Source: Pedobacter terrae
GTDB lineage: Bacteria; Bacteroidota; Bacteroidia; Sphingobacteriales; Sphingobacteriaceae
Assembly: GCF_900100705.1 (NCBI RefSeq)
Contig: NZ_FNCH01000029.1
Coordinates: 1 to 54,689 of the forward strand
Direction: 5' to 3'
DNA length: 54,689 nucleotides
The translations under genes were made by a program, and so were the position numbers. The notes under the pieces were generated by a model. It was not told the DNA's origin. It saw only the letters and a list, made by a program, of their open reading frames with translations, and did no database searches. Below are positions 50,391-54,689 of the stretch, piece by piece (position 1 is the first letter of the stretch; the number at the start of each line of letters is the position of its first letter).

Positions 50391-51998
50391 ATGAAAAAAA
50401 ACACCAAAAACAACATGCTTATCGCTTTAAGCTATTCTGTGATCTTAATAGTCGGCATGTTTTTGGGCATAAAATTCATTAAAGATCAAGGCTTTGGCGT
50501 TAAAAAAAGCCCTCAGCTCGCTCAAAATAGCGATGAAAAATTAAACGAAATCTTACACATCATCAACGGTAATTATGTTGATGACATTAATACCGATTCG
50601 CTGCAAAACTTACCCATAGATAGTGTTTTGCATCAGCTTGATCCACATAGTGTTTACCTGCCACCGACTGATGTGCAAGATATGACCGATAATCTGGAGG
50701 GAAATTTTGAAGGTGTAGGAATAGAATATTATATGCTTAATGATACAATGATGGTTACCGGCGTGGTTAAGGATGGGCCAGCTTATCAGGCGGGGATTAA
50801 ACTTGGCGATAAGATCCTAAGTATTGATACTGCAGTAGTAAGCGGACGAAACCTACCTAAAGATCAACTTACCGGCCGTTTCAAAGGCAAATCTGGCACC
50901 GGCGTAAGCGTAGTGCTTTTGCACCCGGGAGCGCCACAGAGCAACCGCATTATGGTTACCCGCGGTAAAGTGAACATCAGCAGTATTGATGCAGCTTACA
51001 TGATTAACAATGAAACTGGCTATGTGCGGATCAGTAAATTTGGCGCCAATACGGATAATGATTTCACTGCTGCAGCTAATAACCTGAAAGCAAAGGGCAT
51101 GAAGAAACTGATTCTTGATCTGCGCGATAATGGGGGTGGTTATTTTACAGCGGCCACAGGTCTGGCCGATCAGTTTTTGGGCGAAAACAAACTCATCGTA
51201 TATACCCAGGGCAAACATGAGCCACGTACCGATTATTTTTCTACCGGTACCGGATCCTTTCAAAATGGTAAGCTGGCTGTACTGATTAATGAAAATACAG
51301 CATCGGCAAGCGAAATTGTAGCCGGAGCCATCCAGGATTTGGGCCGTGGGATTATTGTTGGCCGCCGCTCTTTTGGTAAAGGTTTGGTACAAGAGCAATT
51401 TGCTTTTGGCGATGGATCTGCATTGAATTTAACCATCGCGAGATATTATACACCATCCGGCAAAAGTATCCAGAAATCGTACAAAAAAGGTTATGATGCT
51501 TATAAACATGAATTAGATGAACGGATGACGGATGGGGAACTTACGGGAGACCATACATCTTTCCAGGATTCTATTGAGAAAACCGAAGGGGTAAATATCC
51601 AACCGAATAAAAAAGTTAAGCCGATTGGCGGTATCCAACCAGATGTATTTGTGAAACTGGACACCAATGGCTACAATAAGTTTTATAGTAATTTAGTCAG
51701 CAAGAAAATACTTTCTGATTACGTATTTAATGTACTTACCAATAAGTATAGTGCTAGTTTTGTAGAACAGAACATCAATATCTTTACCATAAACGATAAC
51801 GACTTTAAAGACTTTATCGGGTTTCTTCAACGCAAAAATGTAGCAATAGATCGCTTTCAATTGTACAATTCTAAAAACGTGATCTTAAATGATCTTAAAG
51901 CTTTACTTTGTCGCTATTATTTGGGCGACGTAGGCTATTACAAGGCCGTTAACCAAACCGACAATGCGGTAAGGCAAGCACTCCTTAACCTTCAATAG
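50391..51998 (+). CDS. S41 family C-terminal processing peptidase
   Basis: This 535-residue protein has an N-terminal membrane anchor (about 8-28; MLIALSYSVILIVGMFLGIK). A PDZ domain (about 95-175) includes GVGIEYYMLNDTMMVTGVV and YQAGIKLGDKILSID. The S41 catalytic domain has ENTASASEIVAGAIQDLGRG with the nucleophile Ser, and SFGKGLVQEQF with the catalytic Lys, the Ser-Lys dyad of CtpA/Prc. A C-terminal helical extension follows. Enzymes of this family trim exported or membrane proteins at the C terminus. A specific substrate is unknown. It appears monocistronic. Confidence 0.92.
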   Translation: MKKNTKNNMLIALSYSVILIVGMFLGIKFIKDQGFGVKKSPQLAQNSDEKLNEILHIINGNYVDDINTDSLQNLPIDSVLHQLDPHSVYLPPTDVQDMTDNLEGNFEGVGIEYYMLNDTMMVTGVVKDGPAYQAGIKLGDKILSIDTAVVSGRNLPKDQLTGRFKGKSGTGVSVVLLHPGAPQSNRIMVTRGKVNISSIDAAYMINNETGYVRISKFGANTDNDFTAAANNLKAKGMKKLILDLRDNGGGYFTAATGLADQFLGENKLIVYTQGKHEPRTDYFSTGTGSFQNGKLAVLINENTASASEIVAGAIQDLGRGIIVGRRSFGKGLVQEQFAFGDGSALNLTIARYYTPSGKSIQKSYKKGYDAYKHELDERMTDGELTGDHTSFQDSIEKTEGVNIQPNKKVKPIGGIQPDVFVKLDTNGYNKFYSNLVSKKILSDYVFNVLTNKYSASFVEQNINIFTINDNDFKDFIGFLQRKNVAIDRFQLYNSKNVILNDLKALLCRYYLGDVGYYKAVNQTDNAVRQALLNLQ

Positions 51999-52123
51999 CC
52001 ATATTTTATATGCTTAAGAAGCAAAATCAATTCATAAATTTGAAATTATATTTTAATTAACAAGATTAAAAACATATAATATTCTATTTTAAAAACAATT
52101 TTTAATACTATATTTTGGTTTAG

Positions 52124-52131
52124 TAAATTTG
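52124..52131 (+). promoter_or_regulatory. Predicted -7 promoter box of the histidine decarboxylase gene
   Basis: TAAATTTG is a perfect TAnnTTTG match, 19 bp before the ATG at 52151. The upstream DNA is AT-rich, but no clear TTTG sits at -33. Confidence 0.45.
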
Positions 52132-52150
52132 CCTGCAAATCATATCTTTT

Positions 52151-53284
52151 ATGGAAGCGAGTAGATTAGCAGCAAAAGACCAACAAGTTTTGGAAGCTCT
52201 TTTGGAAAAGGTTAAGGAACAAACCGATTTATTCTTAGGTTATCCGGTAGCTAAAGATTTTGATTACCAGGCACTTTCTGACTTTTTAAAATACCCGATG
52301 AATAACCTTGGTGATCCTTTTGTTAACTCCACATACGGTGTTGGATCCCGAGAACTGGAAAAAGAAGTAGTACAATTTTTTGCTGAACTTTTTCGTGCAC
52401 CAGCTGATAATTGGTGGGGTTATGTTACCAATGGTGGTTCAGAAGGTAATCTATATGGCTTGTACCTTGCACGCGAATTACATCCGAAAGGAATGGTTTA
52501 TTACTCAGAAGCTACACATTACAGTGTGCAAAAAAACCTGCATTTACTGAATATTCCGAATATCGTTATCCGTACGCAGGAAAACGGAGAAATCGATTAT
52601 GAAGACCTGGAGTATACCATTAGAATGAATCGACAAATGCCTGTTATTATTATGGCCAATATTGGCACCACCATGACTGAAGCACGTGATGATGTGGCTA
52701 AAATCAAAGGCATCTTGAAAAAACTAGCTATCCAACATTATTATATCCATGCAGATGCGGCGCTTTCTGGCACCTATAGCGCACTCGTTGAACCAAGGCC
52801 AGCATTTGATTTCGAAGATGGTGCCGACAGCATCGCCATTAGCGGACATAAATTTTTAGGCTCACCCATGCCTTGCGGGGTGGTAGTGGCCAAAAAATCG
52901 AATAGAGATAGAATTGTCCGTTCGGTAGCTTATATAGGAAGTGTTGATACAACCATTACAGGTTCGAGAAATGGCCATAGCCCCTTGTTTTTATGGCATA
53001 CAATTAAACATTTAGGCATATCAGGTTTAAAGAGCAGGGCTGTGCACAGCTTAGCAACCGCAGCTTATGCTGAGCAAAAACTTAAAGCACTAGGTATCGC
53101 TGCCTGGCGAAATGAAAATGCCATTACCGTAAACTTTCCCACCCCATCTGCGAGAATCTGTAAAAAATGGCAACTGGCAGCAGAGCAGGGAAATTCGCAT
53201 ATTATCTGCATGCCAAATGTAACGCAATCGCATATCGACCTCCTAATTACCGACCTAAAAAATGAAACAGTATTGCAGGATTGA
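52151..53284 (+). CDS. PLP-dependent histidine decarboxylase (probable)
   Basis: This 377-residue group II amino-acid decarboxylase converts, by family, histidine to histamine and CO2. The PLP lysine lies in AISGHKFLGSPMPCG (about residues 227-241), in the form typical of the bacterial histidine decarboxylase branch. YVTNGGSEGNLYGLYLARE and YYSEATHYSVQKNLHLL hold the cofactor phosphate and ring contacts. HADAALSG gives the PLP-binding Asp. Length (about 380) agrees with PLP-type histidine decarboxylases. No histidine/histamine antiporter is adjacent. Another amino-acid substrate cannot be excluded. Confidence 0.85.
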   Translation: MEASRLAAKDQQVLEALLEKVKEQTDLFLGYPVAKDFDYQALSDFLKYPMNNLGDPFVNSTYGVGSRELEKEVVQFFAELFRAPADNWWGYVTNGGSEGNLYGLYLARELHPKGMVYYSEATHYSVQKNLHLLNIPNIVIRTQENGEIDYEDLEYTIRMNRQMPVIIMANIGTTMTEARDDVAKIKGILKKLAIQHYYIHADAALSGTYSALVEPRPAFDFEDGADSIAISGHKFLGSPMPCGVVVAKKSNRDRIVRSVAYIGSVDTTITGSRNGHSPLFLWHTIKHLGISGLKSRAVHSLATAAYAEQKLKALGIAAWRNENAITVNFPTPSARICKKWQLAAEQGNSHIICMPNVTQSHIDLLITDLKNETVLQD

Positions 53285-53350
53285 CCCCTGTACAAACATT
53301 TCAAATCAACCCGGTGTTTAATGATGACCATACACATTAAACAGATTTAA

Positions 53351-53947
53351 ATGAAAATAATTATTATAGGCGCAACAGGTACACTGGGCAAAAAAGTAGC
53401 TGAAGCATTTGCATCAAAACACGAAATCATTCGTGTAGGAAATACTAAAGGCGATGTTCAGGTAGACATTACCAATGAAACATCGATCAAAAATATGTTT
53501 GAGCATATCGGTGCTTTCGATGCCTTGATCAGTACAAGCGGAAAAGGTCCGTTTGCACCTGTAAATCAGTTAACTGGCGAAGTGTTTAAAAGTGGTTTGC
53601 TGGATAAATTATTGGGGCAGGTTAACCTGGTGCTGATAGGTCAGCATTACATTAACAAAGGTGGATCATTTACATTAACATCGGGTATATTGGCCGAAAG
53701 TCCTGTTGCTGCTGGTTCAGCATTGAGTACCATAAATGGAGGTTTAAATTCATTTGTTTTGGCAGCTGCTCCGGAACTTGGAAACGGGATTCGTATAAAT
53801 GCTGTTAGCCCTAACGTGGTTGAAGATTCTCCTGCTTATTTCGAATCTTTCCCCGGAGAAATCCCCGTTAGCATGGAGAAGGTAGTTAAAGCCTATGAAA
53901 AAAGTGTATTGGGTATTTTAACGGGCAAGGTTATTAAAGTTTATTAA
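53351..53947 (+). CDS. Short-chain dehydrogenase/reductase family protein
   Basis: This 198-residue Rossmann protein is shorter than classical SDRs (about 250). It has the cofactor loop IIGATGTLGKKVAEAF at the N terminus, then FDALISTSGKGPFAPV (the NNAG-like position reads STSGK), and LTSGILAESPVAAGSALSTI. The Tyr-x-x-x-Lys catalytic pair expected after this Ser region is not obvious: a Ser/Thr/Asn stretch (SALSTINGGLNSF) stands there. It may therefore be an atypical or non-catalytic member. It follows the decarboxylase by 66 bp. Confidence 0.8.
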   Translation: MKIIIIGATGTLGKKVAEAFASKHEIIRVGNTKGDVQVDITNETSIKNMFEHIGAFDALISTSGKGPFAPVNQLTGEVFKSGLLDKLLGQVNLVLIGQHYINKGGSFTLTSGILAESPVAAGSALSTINGGLNSFVLAAAPELGNGIRINAVSPNVVEDSPAYFESFPGEIPVSMEKVVKAYEKSVLGILTGKVIKVY

Positions 53948-54061
53948 AAAGATTCGGCGATTTGAGCAAGCCGAGCACATCACGATTTAATCAAAGCTTA
54001 TCGTAAAATTTTACTTATTCAAAACCCAAAGTTTTATATTAGTCGATATAACAAAACGAAT

Positions 54062-54568
54062 ATGATAGAAACAGAACGCCTCATTTTAAAACCTTTAACC
54101 CACGATCAACTTTTAAAATACATTAAGGATGATCATTCTTTAGAAAAAGAATTTGGCCTTCTACCAACCAAGAAAAACATTTCTCCTTCGCTTCAGGAGG
54201 CGTTAGAGCAAACGATTTTACCTAACGTTTTTGACAAGGATAAAGATTACCTGTATCATACCTTATGGACGATTATATCCAAACCGGACAATAGAATGGT
54301 AGGTGATATTTGTTTTGTTGGTGAGCCTGACCAGAATGGAGAAATCGAGATAGGTTATGGGACCTATAAAGAATTTAGAGGTAAAGGCTTTATGACTGAA
54401 GCGGTAGGCCGAATAATAGATTGGGCAAGGGAACAGCCTAAAGTAAAATCAATTTTTGCCGCTACTACCAAAGATAACGTGGCCTCTTATTCTATTTTAG
54501 AAAAAAACAATTTCATCCATATTGGCGAAGTGGATGATATGTTAAGCTGGAAAATTGAATTGAAGTAG
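54062..54568 (+). CDS. GNAT family N-acetyltransferase
   Basis: This 168-residue protein of the RimJ/RimL-like GNAT group transfers acetyl groups from acetyl-CoA. It starts with ETERLILKPLTHDQL, the usual opening of this group. The acetyl-CoA pyrophosphate-binding region is GYGTYKEFRGKGFMTEAVGR (R/Q-x-x-G-x-G/A as FRGKGF). The C-terminal region SIFAATTKDNVASYSILEKNNF is typical. The acceptor (protein N terminus, antibiotic or small amine) is not determined. It lies 114 bp after the SDR gene. Confidence 0.88.
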   Translation: MIETERLILKPLTHDQLLKYIKDDHSLEKEFGLLPTKKNISPSLQEALEQTILPNVFDKDKDYLYHTLWTIISKPDNRMVGDICFVGEPDQNGEIEIGYGTYKEFRGKGFMTEAVGRIIDWAREQPKVKSIFAATTKDNVASYSILEKNNFIHIGEVDDMLSWKIELK

Positions 54569-54689
54569 TTTTAAGCATTAGTTGTAGTACGGTCGTCATC
54601 CTTGTAATAGTTTAGTAATTCGGTAACAGATTTTTTTGAGGAGCATTAATTATTAGATTTTTTCATTTGCTTTTTTTGCCATTTCAATT
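54569..54689. other. Right edge of window, no gene seen
   Basis: The last 121 bases show no start codon with a credible ORF on either strand. They may be the leader of a gene beyond the window. Confidence 0.4.

Noticed and set aside
1..54689. tRNA or rRNA genes
   Set aside because: No cloverleaf with a GTTCRA T-loop and matching acceptor stem, and no conserved rRNA segments, were recognised on either strand.

Overview
ORGANISM. The window looks like a chromosomal segment of a Bacteroidota bacterium, most likely family Sphingobacteriaceae (Pedobacter-like). The reasons are: type IX secretion / gliding genes (porV, gldJ); AT-rich intergenic DNA with Bacteroidota promoter boxes (TAnnTTTG at -7, TTTG near -33) and few Shine-Dalgarno sequences; a 14-gene nuo operon with a short NuoG that lacks the molybdopterin domain; an ExbB-ExbD-ExbD-TonB cassette; and a bifunctional ThrA. 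Genus is an inference. No rRNA, tRNA, CRISPR array, prophage or complete insertion sequence was recognised. LAYOUT. 0.4-3.9 kb: one giant membrane protein joining a GH18 hydrolase-like domain, a NodB deacetylase and a processive family 2 glycosyltransferase. 3.9-8.0 kb: ispF and porV on the minus strand, divergent from gldJ. 8.2-12.7 kb: a minus-strand housekeeping run (biotin carrier protein, DUF4159 protein, rsmE, CNNM/CBS transporter-like protein, ppa, DedA). 12.8-26.1 kb: complete respiratory complex I operon nuoA to nuoN on the minus strand. 26.2-32.0 kb: an ExbB/ExbD/ExbD/TonB energy-transduction operon ending in a small membrane protein, a PstS-like lipoprotein and a TPR protein. 32.3-33.9 kb: pckA. 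34.2-35.0 kb: a non-coding tandem array with a 232-bp period. 35.1-40.1 kb: the thr operon (thrA, thrB, thrC) behind a Thr/Ile-rich leader peptide and a terminator, which is a classic attenuator layout. 40.3-41.7 kb: a RAYT-like transposase gene surrounded by REP-type hairpins. 41.7-42.5 kb: two small exported proteins. 42.8-47.8 kb: metH-metF behind a SAM-I riboswitch. 47.9-50.2 kb: Bax-inhibitor-1 protein, a conserved hypothetical, murQ. 50.4-54.6 kb (plus strand): S41 processing peptidase, histidine decarboxylase, SDR protein, GNAT acetyltransferase. HOW IT FITS. Most of the content is core metabolism: respiration, threonine and methionine supply, gluconeogenesis and envelope energy coupling. 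WHAT STANDS OUT. The intergenic DNA is dense in palindromic and word-repeat elements of several families: REPIN-like inverted hairpin pairs inside the nuo operon; nested inverted hairpins abutting the RAYT start codon; short-word inverted elements between operon genes; and an in-frame insertion of such word-repeat sequence in the metH reading frame. These, the 232-bp array and the thr attenuator are the observations most worth following up.
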